A stretch of DNA of 64,000 nt from Planctomycetota bacterium (GTDB lineage Bacteria > Planctomycetota > UBA1135 > GCA-002686595). Positions 19,164 through 25,602 of this stretch are shown here, one piece after another (within the stretch, counting starts at the first letter, position 1; every line of letters starts with the position of its first letter). The DNA lies in contig JACRIN010000065.1 of NCBI GenBank assembly GCA_016220085.1, positions 36,926 to 100,925 of the forward strand, written 5' to 3'. The notes beneath the pieces were generated by a model, which saw nothing but the letters and a program-made list of their open reading frames with translations, searched no databases and had not been told where the DNA came from. The position numbers and the translations under genes were made by a program.

Positions 19164-19383
19164 ACGAGTCCGGTGGGACCGAAGGCGTCTCCGTTGGAAC
19201 CGCGTGCCGCGCCCCCAGCCTCGCCTGGACACGGCTGCCTAGAGCCGGCTAACATCCTCGCTCGCGCGATCCCGTCCCCACGCATTGAAGCGGCTTGCGT
19301 TCACCGAGGTTGAGCATGACCACTCTCGATAGACAGACTCGGCCACTGGGTTCGCCTGAGTATGCGGGTCTGTCCAATACGCG

Positions 19384-19414
19384 TTGAGCGGGCCGACATC
19401 GACTCGCGTAGCAT
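19384..19414 (+). promoter_or_regulatory. Candidate promoter for the DUF5343-HEPN unit
   Basis: TTGAGC at 19384-19389 and TAGCAT at 19409-19414, spacing 19 bp, about 21 bases before the ATG at 19436. TTGAGC is also the tail of a GTTGAGC word that fits the integron recombination consensus GTTRRRY, so the cassette boundary and the -35 may coincide. Confidence 0.35.
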
Positions 19415-19435
19415 GAAGGAGTAGAGGACATAACC

Positions 19436-20050
19436 ATGGCTAGCTCGTTGCCCTACGTTCCGTCGAACAAGAACGTCGACACCCTGTTCGCGAAGATCGC
19501 GTCAGCAAAGGTCCCGTCGAAGTTCAATCACAACTTCTTGCAGCAGACGATCGGCCTCAAGGGCAGTAACGATCGTGCGTACATCCCGCTGCTTCGGACA
19601 CTTGGTTTTCTCGATTCGTCTGGGACGCCAACTGATACCTACAGGCAGTTGAAGAACACTGTCGCGGCCAAGGCTGCAATTGCGACTGGCATGCGCACTG
19701 CGTACGCCGCCGTGTTCGCGGCCGACGAAGCAGCGCAGAGCTTGTCCCCTGAGAAGCTCAAGGGGCTGGTCGCGCAAGTCGCCGGGACCGACGAGGGAAT
19801 GACGGCCAGAATCGTGTCAACCTTCAACTCCTTGGCCAAGCTCGCCGACTTCTCGGCGGCCCCTGCGGCCGGTGCGGACGACGAGGCGCAAGACGAGGAG
19901 AAGGCGGAGGATCACGACCGAGAAGAGAAGCCCAAGGGCAAGGGACTGAGGCCCGAGTTTCACTACAACCTTCAGATTCACCTGCCTGGCAATGGAACCG
20001 AGGAGGTCTACCTCGGCATTTTCAATGCGCTTCGCAAGGTGTTTCAGTGA
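19436..20050 (+). CDS. DUF5343 domain protein
   Basis: 204 residues. The N-terminal 90 residues match the DUF5343 pattern: LPYVPSNKNVDTLFAKIASA (partial), VPSKFNHNFLQQTIGLKGSN and the winged-helix-like YIPLLRTLGFLDSSGTPTDTY. A charged linker (about 145-170, Asp/Glu/Lys-rich) leads to a short C-terminal beta/alpha segment (FHYNLQIHLPGNGTEEVYLG). AGAGGA lies seven bases before the ATG. Base composition is visibly less GC-rich than its neighbours. It overlaps the HEPN gene by four bases and shares its cassette. DUF5343 proteins have no settled function; pairing with a HEPN protein suggests a regulator, antitoxin or sensor, which is inference. Confidence 0.8.
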   Translation: MASSLPYVPSNKNVDTLFAKIASAKVPSKFNHNFLQQTIGLKGSNDRAYIPLLRTLGFLDSSGTPTDTYRQLKNTVAAKAAIATGMRTAYAAVFAADEAAQSLSPEKLKGLVAQVAGTDEGMTARIVSTFNSLAKLADFSAAPAAGADDEAQDEEKAEDHDREEKPKGKGLRPEFHYNLQIHLPGNGTEEVYLGIFNALRKVFQ

Positions 20051-20613
20051 GCGCGGATGCGAGGACAGCGCTGTTCGTGATGCTCGGCCAGACGGCGGAG
20101 CGAGCGGTTGCTGGGCTCGAGAAGGTTGCGCCTCCTCAGCCATTGCTGCTTTCGAGCCGTTACGATCTTGCGGAGATCATTCCAGACGGAGTCAAGAAGG
20201 CCATCGGTGCCGCCGAGTCCTACAAGCTGTTCTTTGTCTTCGAAGGATATCTTCGCGAGTTCGTGGTCGAGGTCTTGTCTTCTGATCCAGCCGTATCGTG
20301 GTGGGATAAGCTCCCTCAGGACGTGAAGGACGAAGTCACTAAGCTAGAGGAAAACGAGGAAGCCAAGAGCTGGATGGCACTTGGGTCTCGCGACAAGTCA
20401 GCCTTGCTCACCTACCCGCAGCTGCTTCGCATCATGGAGCACGCGTGGAAGGAGGCATTTGCAGATCAAGTGCGCGACAAGGCGTTGCTTCAAGAAGCAC
20501 GGGTCATCGGACACCTGAGAAACACTATCTGTCACATGACTGCGATCCCGGAGGAGGAGTCTGAGCGCGTCAAGCAGGTCATGAGGGACTGGTTCCGTGT
20601 TGTCGCGCCTTAG
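20047..20613 (+). CDS. Swt1-like HEPN domain protein (putative ribonuclease)
   Basis: 188 residues, start GTG 20047 overlapping the previous stop (GTGA), implying translational coupling. All-helical; the HEPN active-site signature R-x4-H is present as RNTICH (Arg158, Asn159, His163), and the overall pattern (YKLFFVFEGYLREFVVEVL, YPQLLRIMEHAWKEAF, ARVIGHLRNTICHM) resembles Swt1-family HEPN proteins. HEPN domains of this kind are metal-independent RNases in toxin-antitoxin, CRISPR and other defence systems. The stop codon lies two bases before an attC site, as is usual for integron cassettes. Activity is predicted from the motif only. Confidence 0.8.
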   Translation: MSADARTALFVMLGQTAERAVAGLEKVAPPQPLLLSSRYDLAEIIPDGVKKAIGAAESYKLFFVFEGYLREFVVEVLSSDPAVSWWDKLPQDVKDEVTKLEENEEAKSWMALGSRDKSALLTYPQLLRIMEHAWKEAFADQVRDKALLQEARVIGHLRNTICHMTAIPEEESERVKQVMRDWFRVVAP

Positions 20614-20615
20614 CA

Positions 20616-20685
20616 GCCCACCAAGACCATGCAGCCGACTGGCGCCCCAAGCGGCGCCGGCCGCTGATGCTCAAAGACGTTAGAC
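20616..20685 (+). other. Integron attC recombination site
   Basis: Seventy-base imperfect palindrome. Right simple site GTTAGAC at 20679-20685 (fits GTTRRRY); left partner GCCCACC at 20616-20622 (one mismatch to RYYYAAC). Between them the arms CATGCAGCCGACTGGCGCC and GGCGCCGGCCGCTGATGCTC pair around the loop CCAAGC with unpaired bases on one strand, as in attC. The core words GCAGCCGAC and GCTGATG are typical of many environmental attC sites. It directly follows the HEPN stop codon, defining the 3' end of a cassette. Confidence 0.75.
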
Positions 20686-20767
20686 GGTCGTGTGCTTGTG
20701 ATCGGCCCGAGTTGCTTCAGAGTGCTCCAGACCGCGAAGCGTTCCACAGGGCGGCCCACCGTGATCG

Positions 20768-21520
20768 CTACGCTCCCGATCGGAGTGTCAGACCCAGCGT
20801 GTCCTGCGCTGCGTGCACCAGCATCGCGAGGATCAAGTTCCCGCCCTCGCGGCGCGTCACCAGTGCCAGGTAGAGGCCGATCGTCGCCGTCACGGCGATC
20901 ACCGCGGGATCGATCCCGTGCAACAGGCCGAACGTCAGCGACGACACGACGTTCGCCCACGCGACCGCGCCGCTGCTCCCCAAGCTCGCGAACACCGTCG
21001 TCAGGCGCCGCAGCACCAGGCCTCGGAACACGATCTCTTCCACGAACCCGACGACGCCCGCGATCGCGAACCACATCGGGATCCATGCGGGCGACGTCGG
21101 CTCGATCGGGAGCTGCTCGTCGAGCGCGTCCGAGCCGCGTAGGAACCACGCGAGCGGCAGCAGCACCATCCACATCACGATCAGCGTCGGCGCCGCGAGC
21201 AGCAGCGTTCACCGCCATCCGCGGGCCGGGCGCGTGCAGCCCAACTGCGTCAGCGTCTCGCCTCTCCTGCGCAGGATCGCGATCACGCCCGCGAGCATCC
21301 CGCCGTGCGCGACGACGACGAGCGCCGCCAGCTCGAGAGGGCCGAGCGACTCGCCGAACCACACGCCCAGCGGCACGGACGCGAGTTGTGCCGCGAGCAC
21401 CACGAGTGCGCACGCTCCGAGATCGCGCCACGCTCGCCGCCGCTCGTCGGGACGGCCCGCCGGCTCGCGCTCTTGCTTCGCCGGCGCACCGGGCTCACTC
21501 CCCGGCTCGGCTGCGCTCAT
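20768..21520 (-). pseudogene. CPBP-family intramembrane metalloprotease interrupted by an in-frame TGA
   Basis: Read through, this encodes about 250 residues of a CPBP (CAAX-protease/bacteriocin-processing) protein: helices near the N-terminus (ACALVVLAAQLASVPLGVW, LAALVVVAHGGMLAGVIAIL), then the conserved motifs EEIVFRG, FGLLHG and HAAQD. The frame is continuous but codon 21211-21209 is TGA (context Gly-Trp-Arg-stop-Thr-Leu-Leu-Leu), separating the first membrane part from the catalytic part. A TGG-to-TGA change or a sequencing error would explain it. ATG 21520 is the chosen start; ATG 21616 is also in frame. A GTG at 21178 could restart translation of the catalytic half. Confidence 0.75.
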
Positions 21521-21625
21521 GACCGAGGCGCGTTCGGGGTGGACGCGAGCTGCATCGACGCGAGAATACCGGGCCAGCCCGTTCCGTACGGCGGCGCTCT
21601 CCGAATCCTCGACCACGAGTCATCC

Positions 21626-22372
21626 ATGGCCAGCAGCACCCTCAACTACCGCATCGAAGGCGACGACTTCCAGGCTCTGTTCGTGCACCTGCAGCCGGCC
21701 GCGACGATGCGCGCCGAGCCGGGCTCGTTCATGTTCATGGAGCCCGGGATCCAGATGGACACCTCGACCGGCGGCGGGATCATGGCCGGACTCAAGCGCG
21801 CGATCGGCGGCGAGAGCTTCTTCATCACCACGTTCCGCAACGAGGGCTCGCGTCCGGCGACCGTCGCATTCGCGGCGGCGTATCCGGGCAAGATGATCGT
21901 GCTCGACCTCTCGCACGGAACCGTGCTCTGCCAACGCGACGCGTTCCTCTGCAGCACCACCGACGTCGACGTGTCGGTCGCGTTCACGCGCAAGCTCGGC
22001 GCGGGCTTCTTCGGCGGCGAAGGCTTCATCCTCCAGAAGCTCCAGGGCACCGGCCAAGCGTTCCTGCACGCCGGCGGCTACATCATCGAGCGCGAGCTCG
22101 CGAACGGCGAGGAGCTGCGCGTCGACACCGGCTGCCTCGTCGCGTTCGAGGCGAGCGTCGACTACGACATTCAAATGGTCCGCGGCATCAAGACGATGCT
22201 CTTCGGCGGGGAAGGCCTCTTCTACGCGCTCTTGCGCGGCCCCGGGAAGATCTGGATGCAGACCACGCCGTTCTCGCGCTTCGCCGACAAGGTGATGTCG
22301 GCCGCCGGTGGGGGCTCCGAGCGCGTGCAGCGCGGCGGCAACTTCCTCGGCGGGATCCTGCAGGGCGAGTGA
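21626..22372 (+). CDS. AIM24 family protein (TIGR00266)
   Basis: 248 residues. Beta-rich protein of the AIM24 family: MEPGIQMDTSTGGG near the N-terminus, [18 protein letters not shown], the Gly-rich [20 protein letters not shown] (partial) and the C-terminal [20 protein letters not shown]. Family members (including mitochondrial Aim24) form trimeric beta-prism structures of unclear function. Complete and apparently intact; residues about 94-248 are duplicated in the truncated copy at 23551-24018. Confidence 0.85.
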   Translation: MASSTLNYRIEGDDFQALFVHLQPAATMRAEPGSFMFMEPGIQMDTSTGGGIMAGLKRAIGGESFFITTFRNEGSRPATVAFAAAYPGKMIVLDLSHGTVLCQRDAFLCSTTDVDVSVAFTRKLGAGFFGGEGFILQKLQGTGQAFLHAGGYIIERELANGEELRVDTGCLVAFEASVDYDIQMVRGIKTMLFGGEGLFYALLRGPGKIWMQTTPFSRFADKVMSAAGGGSERVQRGGNFLGGILQGE

Positions 22373-22614
22373 GGCCTTCTCGGCCCAGTTGCCGGCGCGA
22401 ACGCTCGGTGGACTCGCGCGTGTCGCGCGCTCAGTCGTTGCCGAGGTAACCCAGGTTCTTCAGCGCGCCGACCGCGTTCTCGTTGCCCGCGTTCGCCGCG
22501 GCCTGGGCGAGCGAATGGCCGAGCTCGTCGAGCTTCGGATCGTCCGGGAAGCGTCTCGCGCCCGCTTCCAGGACGCCGGTCGCGGCTTCGTAGTGTTGGC
22601 GGCTCGAGCTCCCA
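21905..22614. repeat. Left copy of a ~700-bp direct duplication (AIM24 end plus lipoprotein end)
   Basis: Bases 21905-22614 are repeated at 23551-24250. Both copies begin at GACCTCTCGCACGG in the AIM24 gene and end at GTAGTGTTGGCGGCT in the convergent lipoprotein gene. Coding parts are nearly identical with mostly synonymous differences, while the short intergenic part (about 22373-22430 versus 24019-24076) has diverged clearly and differs in length by about ten bases. Confidence 0.85.
22431..22614 (-). pseudogene. TPR-like lipoprotein, 3' remnant
   Basis: Encodes about the last 61 residues of the lipoprotein whose intact copy lies at 24077-24640 (same EAATGVLEAGA, RRFPDDPKLDELGHSLAQAA with one Lys/Arg change, ending LKNLGYLGND). 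The 5' part, including the signal peptide, is missing beyond 22614, where unrelated sequence begins. Not expressible as a lipoprotein. Confidence 0.8.
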
Positions 22615-22751
22615 CGCGACGGATCGCACTCGCGACGAGGTGCCGGGACACGGCCGTTGGCGGTTTGAGCACCCGATCGTCTCTCGGTCTGTATCAGGCG
22701 ACACGTCGGGCCGCGCGGCCGAGGTCGTCACCGACCGAGCAGCCCCAGGTG

Positions 22752-23039
22752 TCACGCCGACGGGCGGAGGCGCTTGATCTTTCGCGAGGGGCGGACCGCC
22801 GCCAGGTCGTGGGCGGTCTGGAGGTGGATCCAAAACTCCGGAGTGGTTCCCAGCGCTGCCGCGAAGAGCCAGGCGCTCTCCGGCGTCACGCCGCGCTTCT
22901 GGCGCACGACTTCGTTCACGCGCTGGAGCGGAACGCCGATGTGCTCCGCGAACGCGACCTGGGAGATCCCCATGGGCTCGAGGAACTCTTCACGGAGGAC
23001 TTCGCCGGGATGAGCCGGGATGCGGTTCTTGGGCAGCAT
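22752..23039 (-). CDS. higA: HigA family antitoxin
   Basis: 95 residues with the XRE/Cro-type helix-turn-helix of HigA: PKNRIPAHPGEVLREEFLEP (near-universal HigA opening), QVAFAEHIGVPLQRVNEVV, PESAWLFAAALGTTPEFWIH. It neutralises the HigB RNase and autorepresses the operon in characterised systems. Lies eight bases downstream of higB, the HigBA order (toxin first). The pair sits in the segment that separates the two copies of the AIM24/lipoprotein duplication. Confidence 0.9.
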   Translation of the reverse strand: MLPKNRIPAHPGEVLREEFLEPMGISQVAFAEHIGVPLQRVNEVVRQKRGVTPESAWLFAAALGTTPEFWIHLQTAHDLAAVRPSRKIKRLRPSA

Positions 23040-23047
23040 GTTGGTGC

Positions 23048-23338
23048 TCAGTGGTAGTCGACGAGGCTGACGTCGGTCGCGCCCTGGGTGGTCCAGCGGA
23101 AGACGATTCGCCACTGGTCGTTGACGCGGATCGACCAGAAGCCGTTCCACTCGCCACGCAGTGTCTCCAGCCGGTTCCCGGGTGGCGCGCGTAGATCGAG
23201 GACCAGTTGGGCGGCTTCGAGCATGTCCAGCTTGCGCAGTGCGGCACGGTGGATGTCCGCCGGGAAACGCCTTGTCCGGCGGTCCTTGTCGCCGTGGTAC
23301 AGGGCCTCGGTCGCGGCGTCGCCGAAGGAGACGATCAC
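23048..23338 (-). CDS. higB: HigB family toxin (RelE superfamily RNase)
   Basis: 96 residues from GTG 23338: MIVSFGDAATEALYHGD, TRRFPADIHRAALRKLDML, PPGNRLETLRGEWNGFWSIR and NDQWRIVFRW, the standard HigB pattern. HigB toxins cut mRNA on the ribosome; the basic and aromatic residues of the NDQWRI(V/C)F strand line the active site. The GTG start gives the family N-terminus (VIxSF); upstream in-frame ATG 23374 would add 12 residues that do not match. A promoter-like -10 ends eight bases before the GTG, so the mRNA may be leaderless. Confidence 0.88.
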   Translation of the reverse strand: MIVSFGDAATEALYHGDKDRRTRRFPADIHRAALRKLDMLEAAQLVLDLRAPPGNRLETLRGEWNGFWSIRVNDQWRIVFRWTTQGATDVSLVDYH

Positions 23339-23345
23339 GCCCCGG

Positions 23346-23374
23346 ATCGTAGCTCCGCCCTGGTTGCACGGCAA
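23346..23374 (-). promoter_or_regulatory. Promoter candidate for higBA
   Basis: On the minus strand TTGCCG (23374-23369), a 17-bp spacer and TACGAT (23351-23346). Transcription would start about seven bases on, at the higB GTG codon. This is the best -35/-10 pair seen in the window. Confidence 0.5.
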
Positions 23375-23550
23375 GCAGGCAATTCCTCGTGGACCGAGAC
23401 CGCCCTCGCGGCGGTGCGGGACTGCATCGTCGGCACCGGCGAGTCAAGAGCTTCGAGTCTTGGGCACGGGCTACGAGTGCGTTCGTCGGGCATGGGCGAG
23501 CGGGCAGCCGACATCGGTCGTCCGTCCGGCGGAGCCTGCATCGAACGCGG

Positions 23551-24018
23551 GACCTCTCGCACGGAACCGTGCTCTGCCAGCGCGACGCGTTCCTCTGCAG
23601 CACCACCGACGTCGACGTCTCGGTCGCGTTCACGCGCAAGCTCGGCGCGGGCTTCTTCGGCGGCGAAGGCTTCATCCTCCAGAAGCTCCAAGGCACCGGC
23701 CAAGCGTTCCTGCACGCCGGCGGCTACATCATCGAGCGCGAGCTCGCGAACGGCGAGGAGCTGCGCGTCGACACCGGGTGCCTCGTCGCGTTCGAGGAGA
23801 GCGTCGACTACGACATCCAGATGGTCCGCGGCATCAAGACGATGCTCTTCGGCGGGGAAGGGCTCTTCTACGCGCTCCTGCGCGGCCCCGGGAAGATCTG
23901 GATGCAGACCACGCCGTTCTCGCGCTTCGCCGACAAGGTGATGTCGGCCGCCGGTGGGGGCTCCGAGCGCGTGCAGCGCGGCGGCAACTTCCTCGGCGGC
24001 ATCTTGCAGGGCGAGTGA
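23551..24018 (+). pseudogene. AIM24 family protein, 5'-truncated copy
   Basis: Encodes the last 155 residues of an AIM24 protein ([17 protein letters not shown] to [12 protein letters not shown]), differing from the intact upstream copy by one residue seen here (Ala to Glu in FEESVDYD) and several synonymous changes. The first about 93 residues are missing: upstream of 23551 the sequence is unrelated. A fused open frame continues upstream to a GTG at 23389, but there is no evidence that it is translated. Confidence 0.85.
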
Positions 24019-24076
24019 GGCCCTCTCGACCTGCTCGTCGGCGCGAGCGCTCGCGCGATGCGCGGACGTCGGTCGT

Positions 24077-24640
24077 TCAGTCGTTGCCGAGGTAGCCCAG
24101 GTTCTTCAGCGCGCCGACCGCGTTCTCGTTGCCCGCGTTCGCCGCGGCTTGGGCGAGCGAATGGCCGAGCTCGTCGAGCTTCGGATCGTCCGGGAAGCGT
24201 TTCGCGCCCGCTTCCAGGACGCCGGTCGCGGCTTCGTAGTGTTGGCGGCTGGAGAGCTTCGCGATCAGCGACACGTACTCGCGCACGCCGACCCGCTCCG
24301 GCTGGTTCCCGGCGAGCGAAAGGAACTCGGTTGCCGCGCGCGCGCCGTCGAGACCGCACCACGCTTCGCATTCGCTGAGCCTGAACGCCACGAACTCGGC
24401 GGAGCCCGGGGTGGAGAACTCGGCAGCCTCGTGGAAGCTCACGATCGCCGCGCCGTGATCGCTGCGGCCGAGCGCAAGGTTCCCGGCGTCGCCGAGTTCC
24501 TGCGCGCTCTTCTGCGAGCAGCTCGCGCACAGGAGCGCGAACGCGAGCACGCCGGCGCATGCGTGCGCGCGTGCGCCAGCGAGCGCGCCGGCGCATGCGC
24601 CCGCAAGCCCGTCGAGGGACGCGACGACGACGGTCTTCAT
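24077..24640 (-). CDS. TPR-like lipoprotein ending in LGYL
   Basis: 187 residues. Long signal sequence with an Ala/Gly/Cys-rich, repeat-derived region (DNA word GCCGGCGCATGC occurs twice) and lipobox CASC. Mature helical repeats: QELGDAGNLALGRSDHGAAI, EFVAFRLSECEAWCGLDGA, SSRQHYEAATGVLEAGAKRF. Ends LKNLGYLGND. Clearly paralogous to the next gene (24654-25187). Probably outer-membrane or periplasmic facing; function unknown. It is the intact partner of the remnant at 22431. Confidence 0.8.
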   Translation of the reverse strand: MKTVVVASLDGLAGACAGALAGARAHACAGVLAFALLCASCSQKSAQELGDAGNLALGRSDHGAAIVSFHEAAEFSTPGSAEFVAFRLSECEAWCGLDGARAATEFLSLAGNQPERVGVREYVSLIAKLSSRQHYEAATGVLEAGAKRFPDDPKLDELGHSLAQAAANAGNENAVGALKNLGYLGND

Positions 24641-24653
24641 CGCGCCGACCGGG

Positions 24654-25187
24654 CTACAGGTATCCGAGGCCCGCGAGGCTCGACAGCGCGTTCTTGTCGC
24701 CCGCCTTCTCCGCCTCGGCCTTGATCAGGTGGCCGAGCTGCTTGACGTTGGCGTCGTCGGGATAGCGCTTGAGGCCGTCGTCGAGCAGCGCGATCGCGGA
24801 CGTGAACGACTTCGCGCCGGTCAGCTTGTTGGCGACCTTGACGTAGTCCTTGGCGGTGACCGCGTCGCGGTGCTTCGCCGCGAGGTCGAGGAACTCGGCC
24901 TTCGCCTTCTCGCCGTCGATGCCGGTCCAGGCCTCGATCTCGGCGAACTTGAACGAGATGTAGTCCGGGCTACCCGCGTCGGTCTGCTTCAGCGCCTCCT
25001 GGAACTTGGTCAGGGCGGCCTGGTAGTCGCTGCGGCCGAGGTCCTGGTAGCCGGCGTCGGCAAGCTCCTTCGCGGACTTCGACCCGCAGGCCGACAGGGT
25101 GAGGACCAGGGCGAGAGCGCCCAGGGCGCCAAAGGTGGACGGGGCGCCAGCGCTGGACGGAGAGAACGATCGGATGCGTGCCTTCAT
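24654..25187 (-). CDS. TPR-like lipoprotein ending in LGYL (paralogue)
   Basis: 177 residues. Lipoprotein signal with lipobox LSAC (...LVLTLSACGSKSAKELADAG). Helical, tetratricopeptide-like mature part: GYQDLGRSDYQAALTKFQEA, FAEIEAWTGIDGEKAKAEFL, TSAIALLDDGLKRYPDDANV, last residues SSLAGLGYL. Same organisation as its neighbour at 24077, 13 bases away, so the two are probably cotranscribed. No partner known; TPR lipoproteins often scaffold envelope complexes. Confidence 0.82.
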   Translation of the reverse strand: MKARIRSFSPSSAGAPSTFGALGALALVLTLSACGSKSAKELADAGYQDLGRSDYQAALTKFQEALKQTDAGSPDYISFKFAEIEAWTGIDGEKAKAEFLDLAAKHRDAVTAKDYVKVANKLTGAKSFTSAIALLDDGLKRYPDDANVKQLGHLIKAEAEKAGDKNALSSLAGLGYL

Positions 25188-25196
25188 GGTTGGGGA

Positions 25197-25202
25197 ATCC
25201 TA
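25197..25202 (-). promoter_or_regulatory. Candidate -10 box (TAGGAT) for the lipoprotein pair
   Basis: TAGGAT on the minus strand nine bases before the ATG at 25187, with no Shine-Dalgarno between. Confidence 0.3.
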
Positions 25203-25304
25203 GCGCGGCTGTTTTTCGGGCGTCTCGCGGCGGTCACAAGTCTTTGTGCAATAGGGCTCCAGCGGACGTCGGCCGGCCGCCGATCTTCCCGCACGCCGAG
25301 CTGA

Positions 25305-25348
25305 GGCTCCATTCGGGCTCCGATCGGAGTACGATTGGAGTCTTATTG
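25305..25348. repeat. Four 11-bp tandem repeats before the sulfate-activation operon
   Basis: GGCTCCATTCG, GGCTCCGATCG, GAGTACGATTG and GAGTCTTATTG follow each other exactly at 11-bp steps; the next step begins GAGCG. The last GGAG (25348-25351) doubles as the ribosome site of the gene starting at 25359. The 11-bp period is close to one helical turn, so these could be stacked operator half-sites, or a slippage product. Confidence 0.6.
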
Positions 25349-25358
25349 GAGCGTCCAC

Positions 25359-25583
25359 GTGCTTCGCGAGAGCAAGGTCACCGTCAAGATCCCCCGTCCG
25401 CTGTACCGCAAGATCCAACACGTGATCGACGGCTCGGGCTTTTCCAGCCCGACCGACTTCATCGTGTTCGTCCTGCGCGACCTGGTGGGGGAGGCCGAGG
25501 CGGAGAAGCCCCTGAAGGCCGACTACAGCCCCGCCGAGCTCGACGAGATCAAGCGCAAGCTCAAGAACCTCGGTTACCTCTAA
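25359..25583 (+). CDS. Small protein, CopG/ribbon-helix-helix-like, ending LGYL
   Basis: 74 residues from GTG 25359 (GGAG seven bases upstream). N-terminal strand and two helices: SKVTVKIPRPLYRKIQHVID and PTDFIVFVLRDLVGEAEAE, as in ribbon-helix-helix proteins. C-terminal tail DEIKRKLKNLGYL. A similar protein (39356-39550) precedes the membrane protein of the second alkaline-phosphatase-type cluster, so the family travels with that superfamily. It leads the operon 25359-28385. Could be a DNA-binding regulator of the cluster or a small assembly protein; undecided. Confidence 0.7.
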   Translation: MLRESKVTVKIPRPLYRKIQHVIDGSGFSSPTDFIVFVLRDLVGEAEAEKPLKADYSPAELDEIKRKLKNLGYL

Positions 25584-25602
25584 GCCCCTTTCGACTCAGC
25601 CC

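Noticed and set aside
21905..24250. Composite transposon with 700-bp repeats as insertion sequences
   Set aside because: The repeats hold parts of AIM24 and lipoprotein genes, have no transposase and no terminal inverted repeats; better explained by a broken tandem duplication.
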